NCBI RefSeq assembly: GCF_901709675.1
Contig: NC_051090.1
Span: 4,084,342-4,148,341 of the forward strand
Direction of reading: 5' to 3'
DNA length: 64,000 nt
Origin: Syngnathus acus
Lineage: Eukaryota; Chordata; Actinopteri; Syngnathiformes; Syngnathidae
The position numbers and the translations under genes were made by a program. Positions 53,911-64,000 of the stretch are shown here, piece after piece. Positions within the stretch are counted from its first letter, which is position 1. Each line of letters starts with the position of its first letter. Below the pieces are notes generated by a model, which searched no databases, was not told the origin of the DNA, and saw only the letters and a list, made by a program, of their open reading frames with translations.

Positions 53911-56900
53911 TCCACACGGCAAAACATTTTGCAGAACGAGCTGACGGACGGGACTTGCCAGAATGCTCCTGGAGGGTCTGAGGTGACTGTTACTCATGCG
54001 CCTGGATTTGGTCAGCTGCAAGTCATGACGGTTGACCCAGCCCCTCAACTCGTGGGCCAGCCTGTCAATCAAAAAGTCAACAAACATTTACGAGCAAATT
54101 CTGGATCCATCATCTATATTCTATGGTGGGCGTGAAAACAATAAGTCACGCTTGAAGGGCTTTTAATACTCACTCCAAACACTTGGTCCTATTAACCGGC
54201 GGCAGGCAGGAGGGCGGCGGCCTGAGGAAGTTCAGCTCCTTCACCACCATCAGCGCCTTGCCTTCAGCACTGCGACACAAACAGATGACGGGAGGCCAAG
54301 AGAACATTGATGAGAGTCCAAAGGCTTGGAAATGTGCATGTGAGAATCTCATATTGGCTTTAACGACCCGTTCAAAAATGTTCTTCTCGTTAAGAATATG
54401 CTTGCGATGCAAAGGGAGCGCCAACATGGCCGCCCGCCTTACGTTTGCAGTCAAACATCCGTGACGAGCTGGCGAAAGGAAAGTCGATCGACTTGGCTTT
54501 GATTCGGGCACAAGTGTGACTTTATGGATTTTTTTATGACATTGATTACATTTTAATGATTATCATGTGGTAAAAGCCAGTCAGGAATTTCAGCACATGG
54601 CAACGTTAAAAGTAATATGTTGGGACATTGTCGATAAAAACGAATATTGGACTATAATAGTCGTGGATTTGTCTTGACTCGTGTTGTTGGGTCTCTCGTA
54701 TTTTAACAGTCAGTTGTGAACATATTGCAACAATTCCCGTACATTCCCCTTAAAATAGATTTGACCAGCTGGACCTAGAAAATGTAACCAGCTTGATTCC
54801 TGGACATATTTTTTTTATGACTTATGGCCACCAAATGTAAACATTGAATACTTCACTAGTGCACATAATTGTAATTGTTACTTTATGGAGGGAATTCCCG
54901 ATGTCGAGCGTCTACGCTCGGAGCCCACCTGCAACGACGCTCGCGACAAAAATGCGGGCCGCCAAAGAAATCCCCCGTAACCTCGGCCAGCGCTCAAGGC
55001 CTTGGAAAAAGTTCTGCTAGACATGTCAGACCGCAGGGGCCTGATCGTAATTCTTGCTGAGGGGCCCCATATTAACCTTCCTGCGCAGACGGCTTCCTAT
55101 TCAGGCAGGACCCCCCCCCCCCCCAGATTAGGTTGCATTATTCTCCACCCACCCCCTCCCCAATCATGCTGTCCTCTGCAAGCATTTAGCGCTGTCACAC
55201 CCTTTTGAAAATGCTAATATGTTCCTTCCTCCCGACGAAAGTTGATGCTACAGGTGCCTGGCTTGCATTAACAAGTGACATAGTGCACATGTAAGACTGA
55301 CAAAACACAGGAGTGCCAACGCTTTGCAAAATGTCATTTTCAGGTGGGGGTGGGGGGCGTAGGTCAAATAAGAATGTTATTCGTGCAATTTACAAATGAG
55401 ACGTGCCGGGCCTCAACCGCTTTCAAAATAGAAAGAAAAATACGTGAGCCCTTGGAAAAATAAACTGTTACGAGCGATATAAAACTGGACGTCAAACATG
55501 GCCTGACCCCAATTTCCCACCTTGTTACTCAAAGCGCAACACGAGGGATTTTTTTGGAAGGTTTGCGCTCATGTTTAGATGTGGTGCCAGGCCGGGCCGG
55601 GCCCGAAGCACAGGTGCATCCTGGGCCGCGGCGTCAACGTCACGGCGGGCGTTGTTACCTGTCGGTCGTCTCGGCGGCGGCGTTCCCAACGGGCTCGGGG
55701 CCCTCGCCGTCGGAGAAACCTAACAGGTGTCTGCTGTGCTGCGCCGGCACAAGCTCCAGCCCGGAGCCCGAGTTGCCCTGAAGTTGACTGATGAAGGCGG
55801 ACGTGTGTGGGGGAGGAAAAAGAGAAATAACATTTTTTTTAAAAGTGGCTCTCATCCTGTGTACATATCAGGTTCTTTTTTTTTTTGTTATGTATTAAGC
55901 TACAAAGTCCAACAGTGAACTCTGATCTAGTCCGCTCTATCCAAAATACACTGAAGAGGCTGTGTGGTGTCCTTCAATGTTTCTTCAACACCATCAATTT
56001 ACATTTTAAAAAGGAATTTGGCATGTAAAAAGAATTTCGCATGTAAAAAAAATATATATTTTTTTTATTCTGTAAAAACACATAAGCAGATAAGGTTGAC
56101 TCAAGAATCAGAGCACACCACAAAAGCAACAACAAAAATTTGCTATGCAAGCGCCGCTTGGCTAAATCTCAGATCCAGCGCACATTCCGAGCTTATCAAA
56201 GTCAACAAATCCGACCCGCATCCCTCGTGGAGGGACGTCGCCCCCCACGGAAGAAAACCAACATTTCTTTTTATGACATCAGAGAATCTGTTGTTCCAGT
56301 TGGAAGATAAAATCCCGCCATGTTCAAACTGGAGCTCTTTTATATAACCTGCCTTCATTTGTTGAAATGTGGTAACAGTCAACACGGGAGATGAAAAAGG
56401 GATTGGCCACATGTGTATTTTTCGCCGCACGTAGAGCGTTGACATGTTTTGTTCCAACAGTCACGCGGGGGTAAATGTTTACATCTTGCCAAACCCCAAC
56501 AAGGTTGCTGGAAGGTTTATTCACCGATTACTCACCCAGTCCTATAAACTCTGGCGACAACATCAGAGGACGGGACGACCAAATGGACATTTATTTTCTG
56601 ACTCATTTCAAGACGGGGAAATCTACAGACTGGACTGCTAAATTCTTACGCTTGGTGGATTCAATGTAATCACATCAAACGCTCTGCTCAACCTACAGTT
56701 GGCGGGCAATTTGACAAACTGTCAACTGTTTTTAGCAACTGCTTCAATAGGAACTACGTTGGCGCTGGTTTCAATTAGATTTTTTTTGGACCCTGTCTTA
56801 CATGACAGGCAGGAGTCCCACAGTGAATCATCGGGATTCCCGTCTATTTCCTCTCGGGAGGCCACCGTAAATTCAATATGGCAGCGACATTGCTTTAACT

Positions 56901-59900
56901 GCCAATGACTTTTCTTAAAATAAAGCGACGCTCGGGTGTTACCTTATTGGTCCGACGTTAAGCGCGAGGAAGAGCAGGACCGCCATGAGGCATACCGCTC
57001 GTCTCTTGGGAGCCGTTGCCTTGAGCAGGGAATTCTGTTGGGGGGGGGGGAGGACAGACATTTTAATTGTGTATGATGCTATTTGGTGGTGGGAAGTAAC
57101 TAAGTACTTGAGTTTTTGTTGAGTATTTCCATTCCCTACATTTGAAGAGAAATGACCAATCTGTACTTTGACCACCTTTGGACTGAATCTGGGCGATACC
57201 TCGACGCTCACCTCATCCCGCAGGCCTTCCAGTTGCCTCTTGAGGTTTCCGTTCTCGCTTTTGAGCGCAGCGTTCTCAGACAGCGCCATTTTTAGCCGCT
57301 CTTCCAGCGACAGCAGATATTCTTTCTTCTTCTTCCGCGACAGGGAGGCCGACTCGCGGTTCTTTATCATGCGTTGCTGCCTCTGGGAGAATTTTGACTG
57401 GAGGACGAGGGAATAAGCAGGATAGACAGAGAGAAAGGGGTAGGAGAAGAAAAGAACACTCGGGATGATGACTCATGTCGTAGGATTCGCATCGCATCTG
57501 GATGCGTTTGAGGAGCACCTATCCAAGCAGGACGAACGAGGCGGCCATGTTGCGAGGATGCAATTAATGCCCATGTGAGCGACCTGCCGAGCTGTACATC
57601 GTTACATTGGTGTGACATCATGTTAATACATCGAAAACGCTCTTCACCGAGTCAATATTGCATACTTTTAATACGTTATTATCCAAATATAAAAATGTGC
57701 TCTGCCACAATATTTTCTATTTACGGCAATGTTGACAATTAAGCGTTGGTAATGAGCCACATGTTGCTTCACCATGTTCAAAGACAACAATTCAATTCCC
57801 ATGACATTATTCATCTTTGGAAACGTTTGTGGTCAAGACATTTGCCACAAGAACAGAAAGCTGGTGTGAAAGACGGAGGCCAGGGCAACAGTAAAAAGAA
57901 ACGGCAGATAGAAGGAATGAAATCCAGGAGAAGGAGGTCAGGGTTACGTCGCTCGCATTCCTGTTTAGTTCTAATAATAATCGTCTGAAAGAGATTCAAA
58001 AGATCTGCCAGTGGGATTCGCGACACCTACTTCACACCGCAAAGAGTCCTTAAGTGCAGAAGAAAAAGCTTCTGTTGAAACAATATTTACGTCAAGATGC
58101 CGTGCAGAAAGATGTGTTTACGGAGCGTGTCGTCCTTTTTGAGAAATGACTTCCTTTTAGAGACACGCAAAGTGTCACCACACTTGATAATATCAAAATA
58201 AACAACTAAATACAGGAGAGGGCTAATTTCTTAAAAAAAAAAACACGACTACCACAATGCTACACACAAACATCATCCCTGGGGTAAGGCCTCCAAAATG
58301 TCAGGATAAATAGCCCTGGCGATGATTAAGTTATTTGGATCCCCGTATTTGTGTTTGGTCTCCTGAGAAACTCCTCAAAATCTCCCAGCTAGGATCTGGG
58401 AGTTGTGCCACAAGCGCGAGCCTGGGAACGCCGCAACTACGCAGTTACCAGGGAGTGGAGCGCCGGGTGAACGTCACCACGACAACAACAGTGAGGCTGA
58501 GCAGGGCAATTTATTTATTTCTTTTTGCTGGGGTGGAAAATGTTCATGCACGGTACCATGCGTAGAAAGTCTGCCCAGGAGCGGATTACACGGATGGAGC
58601 TGTCCTTTAAAGGGCCGCCGATGGAGGAAACATGTGATTAAGCCATCCTAAGTGGACTGGACGGCATAAACATCTCAACGATGAGAAATCTCTCCATCAT
58701 TTTTGCGTTTTCTTGAATCTGGGTCATTTCAGCACATGGCGACAACCGTTCCAAGTTTTAAACACAATGATACGCAGGAAGGGCAGATGCATCCAATTGC
58801 CACACACTTGAGGCGAGTTCAAATCACACAATACATGACTTTTATGTGGTCGCTTGCTTACGCCAAATTCTGGGAGCAATAGATTTCTTTTGTAATGTTT
58901 GTTTTTTGATGACACTTTGCATTCCATCACTTCAGGGGTTTTACTAAAAACAGGAGACGACGCTGATACATTTCAACAACTGCGTTTAAGCCACGGACAG
59001 GTATCCCCCGCTGTAAAAAAAAAAAAGAACTATCAATCAAGTCTCACTCGATGTCTCCTTTAAATCCCCTAATCCTGACAATGAGAGATTTGTGGAGGCC
59101 GATAATATGCCTTTCAGTCAAATCCCCCCTCGGCTGTGCAGGAGTGGCATTACATCCCCCGCTAGCTGTTTACAGCTGTCGCAAAAACGTCATCCGGCGC
59201 GACACCTGTCTGAAGCATGTAAATCGTTGGCGGCCGTTTTACACCCGGGATTTATAAGCTAACTGTAGGTTATGGTACAGTAACATAGACACCCGTGTAA
59301 CACCTGCCGCAGTCCAGCTATATTTACCAGGCATGTGACCCGGCCCGCATAGCACACACGCCACTGTGCTGCATTTCACAGCTGAATAGATTAAATGATA
59401 TGACCTACATACGGGCTGTTTTATTTGACTTTTCCAGACACTCGTCGTAAACGGGCAGTTTTGATGCTTGGAATGGACGAAGCTTGTTAACAGTGTCTCG
59501 CTTTTTAAAATTCTCCAATGGCAGACCATTTTTGTTTTGGCCTCTAGGGGTTGTACACAAATTTCATTCGAATTTGATTTTTACAGCCTTAGGTGGATTT
59601 TTTGGGGGGTTTACACAATTAGGATTTTGGAGCCAATCATCAATCAGGGAGTTTTCAAAACTGATCGGATAATTTATCAATCTCTCCATTCTCCTTATTA
59701 CCATAATTATCTTTTACCTTTAGCCTAAAACTAAAACCTCAAAAGACAAACTCTTTTCTTGGAAGTAATTATTTCACTCTTTCTAAGATACCACACCATA
59801 TATACATTGCCTTAATTATTACTTCTCCAGACTACTACACAAAGACTCCTCTTCATGCAAGAGCTTAATCAAACATTTTGGCAACCCGGACGCCAAGTTG

Positions 59901-62900
59901 CACAGCAAACACAGCATGTAGAGACCCATCTCCCGGCAGAAAAAAATGTGAGAGCACATCTCAACTCATCAAAAAGGAACGCTGAGAGCGAGCCGCTGTG
60001 GACCCAAGCCCGAAACAACACTCGGCTTTGTGTAACAGAGGCAAACAATCCCGGACAGGCAGGACAAGATTTGTAGATGCAGTTTAAACAGAAACAATGA
60101 GGAGGATGTACATGTCACCGCGCAAGACGGTATTTAACTCAGTGTGTGCCAAACCACAAAGGTCACGAAACTCTTGACAACCGCAGGCCATCCTAACGTT
60201 CATGCGTTGTTTTTCTATGTTGGGGTACTGAAGGGTGTGCGATTGTTTCAATTGGCATATGAGGAACGAACTCTACCCGGCAACACGTGGTAAATGTGAT
60301 TTTGTGATGTCAGGCGCCGAGCATAGCACCCCGCCTCGGTGAAAAGCATTTAACTCACATCGTCGTCCGAGGAAGGGCTTCGAAGCGAGGCCACTGGTGG
60401 CGCGACGACAGTCATGTCCTGGCTCAGGGTTGGCATGGCGACCACGCCGCCAGTGACACCTTGGGAGGTATTGATGTGTAGTAATTGGCTTGATTGTGAC
60501 AGCATGATAGGCTGGCCTGTAAAGAAAAATGAAAACAAATAACATTTGAGTTACACAAATGAAAAAACATGAGCGTTTATGCCGTGATTGTTTGGCGACG
60601 GTAGATGTGAACCTAATGAGGTGGCGAGTGAATTCCAGAAAAATCCTTTCAATACTAATTTGTCATGTCATCATCTCAAACAAAAAGTGTGAGGGTGTAT
60701 GTTGATACTAGCAGGAAGCCGTATCGGTGTCATGTTTAAAGAGCCGCTGGCTGCAGATGGCACAGAACTTCCCTCACCGCCGGTGACCTCCATTAACCCT
60801 TCGCTTTTTAACAGCTCTCACTGTTTACAGATGGAACAGACGTTTACTATCTTTGACCAGTTGTTTTTTTAACGTCCACATTCCAAGCGAAGAGGCGTCA
60901 TGCGAACGAGTGCTTATAAATGTGCACGTATGGCCGTGTTTTAAAAACACAACTTATCTCTGATAAGAGGATATTCCAGCAATATTGCAAAAGAAAAAAG
61001 ACAACATTAAAGCCGCCCCCCAGGAACTTTCTTCCAGGAGTCACGCTTTAATACGAAACAACCCGTCAGAGCTAATCAAGCGTTGGCCACTTCTGCTAAT
61101 GAGTGTGTGTGCTGTGCCAAACACCTCAAAATTAGAGTGATGAATAAAAAAGCCTCAAGAGAGCAGTTTGTTCTTTCTAAAAAAAAAAAAAAAAAAGTAC
61201 ATTAAGGCCCAGGCCAGACAACGAAATGAAAACATTACTGTCATTTCTCATCCATTTGATTGATGCAAATGGCCTTTCTGTGAATAATCAGGAGAATAAT
61301 CAACTTGTTGAAACAACGATCAGGCAACTTGAGACTTTGGTCTTTGATACATTAGACTTGGCCATCTGCAGCCTTGGCTATTACCGAGTGGACAGCAGAG
61401 GTGCCAAGTTCAAATTGAAGGCAAGAGTTGGATGAGATGTATTTACATTGGCCTCGCCTACATGTTAAAAAATGTAACACATCGTGGACTAGTGTGGTAA
61501 AACATTACGGGAAAAGCATTGAAAGATGAAGACAAGAGCCAGCTAGATACGATACATCAACGTAAACCTCCAACAGATCATTTTGCATGGGCACTTTTAA
61601 CTGCGAGCCAACAGCGCCCTCTGTTGGTTGCATGACAAATGACGCAAGTCCAAGTTGTTACCTGGAGAGGGCGCTGGCTGGATGCTGATAGGAGCTGCTT
61701 TGACCACAGGCAGCATGGTGGTCTGCAGGGGCTGGAGGATGATCGTCTTGGGTTGCAGGGGGGCGGCCGCGTGGGCCAAGGGCACAGCTGCAATCACCGG
61801 TTTGGGCTGGATGGAAACTTTTGTGCTCATCTGAATGGGCCTGTTGCTTGACGGTGCGGGTTTGGCTGTGCCAGGAAAGGAGATAAAAGGACATGACTGG
61901 TATTATTTATCCTGTGACGTTATATACTGCTTGAATGTGATTTTTAATCATGAGGTTTCACCGATATAACCTCAGCCCACCCACCTCGTGCTGTCTGGCT
62001 GGTCCTCTTTGGTGCTTTCTTCGCCGGCGGAGAGATTTCAGAAAACCCACTGGACTCGGAGCACACCGACACTGGGGAAGGCTGCGACTGCGGAGACCAG
62101 GCCTCATCCTGCAGGGGAAAACGTACACTCAGAAACTGGAAAGTATCTATATAACGTCACTCGAAAAGATAAAGTCCTTCTTGAGACACGGTGTGAAAAT
62201 ATCTGCCCTTTAAATTATGCTAATGTGATGAAATCTGTCAACATGTTTTGTATTAATGATGAGGCAAGGTTCACATGATGGACTATAAATACTAAGTTGA
62301 CAAGGCGTTTACAGCTTTTGCTAATAAGTTTCTCTCAGGAGTGAAGCCTCACTGCGTACGGTAGGAGTCTGTCAGCCAAGAGCATCTGTCCATGTTGGGG
62401 TACCATCTGGATAGGTGCACGTATGTAAACTCGGATGGAAGGCCCGAGAAGGGGGGGGGGGGGGGGGGGGGCAAATTTGCATTGGAAATACAAATCAAAA
62501 GAAAATTAAGAAGGCGTGAAGCCACCGGACTTACGTGTAAGGAGTACGGGGACGGCGCCTCGGCAGCTGTGGGGGAGGAGGCGGAGCTCAAGGTGTGAGC
62601 AGGTGACAGAGAGTGCACGCTCACCTCACCGTCTGGATGCACAAGGACAAAGACACGCATTGTGTGAAATAACGCACGTGTCTAATAAACATTACTTTAT
62701 CACTAGGCATCGCTTCGAGCCACTTAAAAAGCCCTTTATTCAGACTAAAAATGTCATTTTCTTGTATTTAAAGCAACACGTTCATTAATGTGCATTGTCC
62801 TTATTCAAATTAATAAATAAATAAATAACATTGGGTCTTGAATGTTTATTTTTACCATTTTTTGGTATGATTTGACATACATTTGAGAGTTTTTAAGGAT

Positions 62901-63515
62901 CTGTTACAACTACAAACATTGAGCCAGACAACATTATCTACTCCAGTCAAATAATGCGTTAGAAGATGAAAGAGATCTTGTTGTACCTGTGCAGGCGGTG
63001 CTTGAGTAGTCACTCTCTGTCCATGCAGGTATGGGAATATCAAAGTTAAGGTCTGGACCTCCGCATATCTGAAATACCAAACAACACGTTTCTTATGGCA
63101 AAGCATATTGTAGACTGATCAGATCCCAGCAATAATTTTAACAAATCTGTGGCTTTATCACTTCAAGGTGATCGCTGCCGCTACCTAGCCAGAAGCCAGA
63201 AGCTCACTCGAATGTCAAATTAGTGCTTGCAAGAAAAATAAAAAAAAAAATAAAATAAAATCACCAGACGGTGACTCAAAACTAATAATAATAAACCCTC
63301 ACAAGTTAAGGTACCACTGTGATGCCAAATTATCCAAATATCCAATTAAAAAGTGACCAAAAATAATTATGTTCACGCTTTAGCTGTTATGCAGCTTCAT
63401 TATTCACACTCAGCTCTTTTCAAGTCAAACATACTTACATAGTCTGCATTTTCAAGGACCTTGAACAAATCGTCTGCATCTCCCAGGGAGTCAAGTTCAT
63501 CAAAAAGGCTGATGT
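46860..63515 (-). CDS. atf6: ER-stress transcription factor ATF6 alpha (first exon outside window)
   Basis: ER-membrane sensor of the unfolded-protein response, released by Golgi S1P and S2P proteases to act as a bZIP activator. Fifteen exons are readable: 63439-63515, 62987-63068, 62535-62632, 61985-62108, 61662-61865, 60359-60516, 57212-57397, 56943-57034, 55659-55787, 54174-54269, 53959-54061, 53604-53677, 52470-52581, 50522-50606, 46860-47047. The N-terminal activation region is acidic ([18 protein letters not shown]). The basic region reads [19 protein letters not shown] and a leucine zipper follows. The membrane helix includes LALNVGP, keeping the Asn and Pro needed for S2P. An S1P motif RHLL and the lumenal part ([17 protein letters not shown] glycosylation site, [11 protein letters not shown]) follow. 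Roughly the first 25-30 residues are missing, lying beyond 64000. One intron has a GC donor. Neighbour olfml2b agrees with human linkage. Confidence 0.96.
47048..50521. other. Last intron of atf6
   Basis: A 3.5-kb intron with no recognised gene. It contains a 212-codon open frame on the gene strand (49389-50027), discussed as a finding, and no similarity that I recognise. Confidence 0.6.
50607..52469. other. atf6 intron with small tandem duplications
   Basis: Holds an imperfect 38-46 bp tandem duplication at 51058-51142 and a 16-bp doublet around 51996-52031. No gene seen. Confidence 0.6.
51058..51142. repeat. Imperfect tandem duplication
   Basis: Copy 1 (51058-51103) and copy 2 (51105-51142) both run from CTAGCAGGC to GTGGAGCCT. 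Copy 2 lacks one T and a 7-bp internal piece (TTTAGTA type). Confidence 0.9.
53876..53903. repeat. Homopolymer tract (28 T)
   Basis: Uninterrupted T28 on the plus strand in the atf6 intron that starts with the GC donor at 53958. Length is liable to sequencing error. Confidence 0.9.
57398..60358. other. Long atf6 intron upstream of the bZIP exon
   Basis: A 3-kb intron with no gene or clear interspersed repeat recognised. Confidence 0.6.
60517..61661. other. atf6 intron
   Basis: A 1.1-kb intron containing a poly-A run at about 61178-61195. Nothing else recognised. Confidence 0.6.
62451..62471. repeat. Homopolymer tract (21 G)
   Basis: Uninterrupted G21 on the plus strand (C21 on the gene strand) in an atf6 intron, about 60 bp from the 62535 exon edge. 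Confidence 0.85.
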
Positions 63516-64000
63516 CTGTCAGACAGAGAGAAACGTTAATATTACTCAAAAACAAAGATTTCACTCTAGTTAATATTGGTTCATGCCACTGTAAAATTAT
63601 GCAGTTTCAATATAAGCACTGGTATCAAATACCGCATTGTATCCATTAAAATGTGTGAAATGTACCGTTTAATAAAACGGACTTATCTCACTTCCAATCA
63701 CTAACATAGAGAACATGTAACGCTTCATTATGAGCATATTGATCTTTAATCTAGTAATTATTTCTGTGATGTATGACAAGCAGAAGTGCTTTTATGTCGT
63801 CCTTGAATCTTGATGATGGTTCAATACTATTAGTTAGCAGTGTACAAGTGAAGTGTACAAATGTAATTCGTCATTTGAACATTTGAATCACAATTTAAAT
63901 TGCACATTTTGTCATAATAATGTAAAAAGTTTGTTTGCTATTGCATTCTAACACAACCTATTACATCATCGCGTCATTTCCGGTTAACTAATGATAAACA
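63516..64000. other. Part of the first atf6 intron
   Basis: No donor site in the right phase and no match to the ATF6 N-terminus was found on the minus strand, so the initiating exon is taken to be outside the window. Confidence 0.5.

Overview
This window is nuclear DNA from a vertebrate, almost certainly a percomorph-like ray-finned fish. Every gene is split into short exons with GT-AG (rarely GC-AG) introns. The protein families are vertebrate-specific, and the interspersed repeats include fish-type tRNA-derived SINEs, one with an L2-type tail. Nine protein-coding genes can be read. I assembled them exon by exon from splice phase and family alignment, and eight of the nine are complete at the coding level. 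Species cannot be fixed from this sequence.

Layout. 1-3.4 kb: faah (minus, last exons off the left edge). 4.06-4.67 kb: uqcrh (minus). 5.2-5.4 kb: a tRNA-derived SINE. 5.8-9.8 kb: a 695-residue secreted protein with 14 EGF-like modules that I could not name (minus). 11.5-21.0 kb: a 13-exon class B GPCR of the GHRH-receptor type (minus). 22.1-31.0 kb: fyco1, with RUN, long coiled coil, FYVE, LIR and GOLD parts (minus). 32.7-33.7 kb: an XCR1-type chemokine receptor (plus). 34.9-37.3 kb and 37.9-39.6 kb: two torsin-activating proteins in head-to-head arrangement, LAP1-like and LULL1-like. 41.0-45.8 kb: olfml2b (plus). 46.9 kb to past the right edge: atf6 (minus, N-terminal exon outside), tail-to-tail with olfml2b.

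The gene order joins blocks known from other vertebrates: faah/uqcrh, fyco1/xcr1, the tor1aip1/tor1aip2 pair and olfml2b/atf6. The genes do not form one pathway. Several concern membranes and trafficking: an ER-stress sensor, ER/nuclear-envelope torsin cofactors, autophagosome transport and an integral membrane lipid hydrolase. This looks like ordinary vertebrate gene neighbourhood rather than a functional cluster.

I found no convincing previously undescribed system. The points most worth a second look are three GC-AG introns sharing the same donor core, the unnamed multi-EGF protein with a near-absent 3' UTR, a young SINE with a perfect 13-bp target duplication in fyco1, a palindromic ETS-like element between the torsin-cofactor genes, and an unexplained long open frame in an atf6 intron. 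Exon coordinates were derived by hand. For every gene the exon lengths sum to a whole reading frame, but an individual boundary could be off by a base or two.
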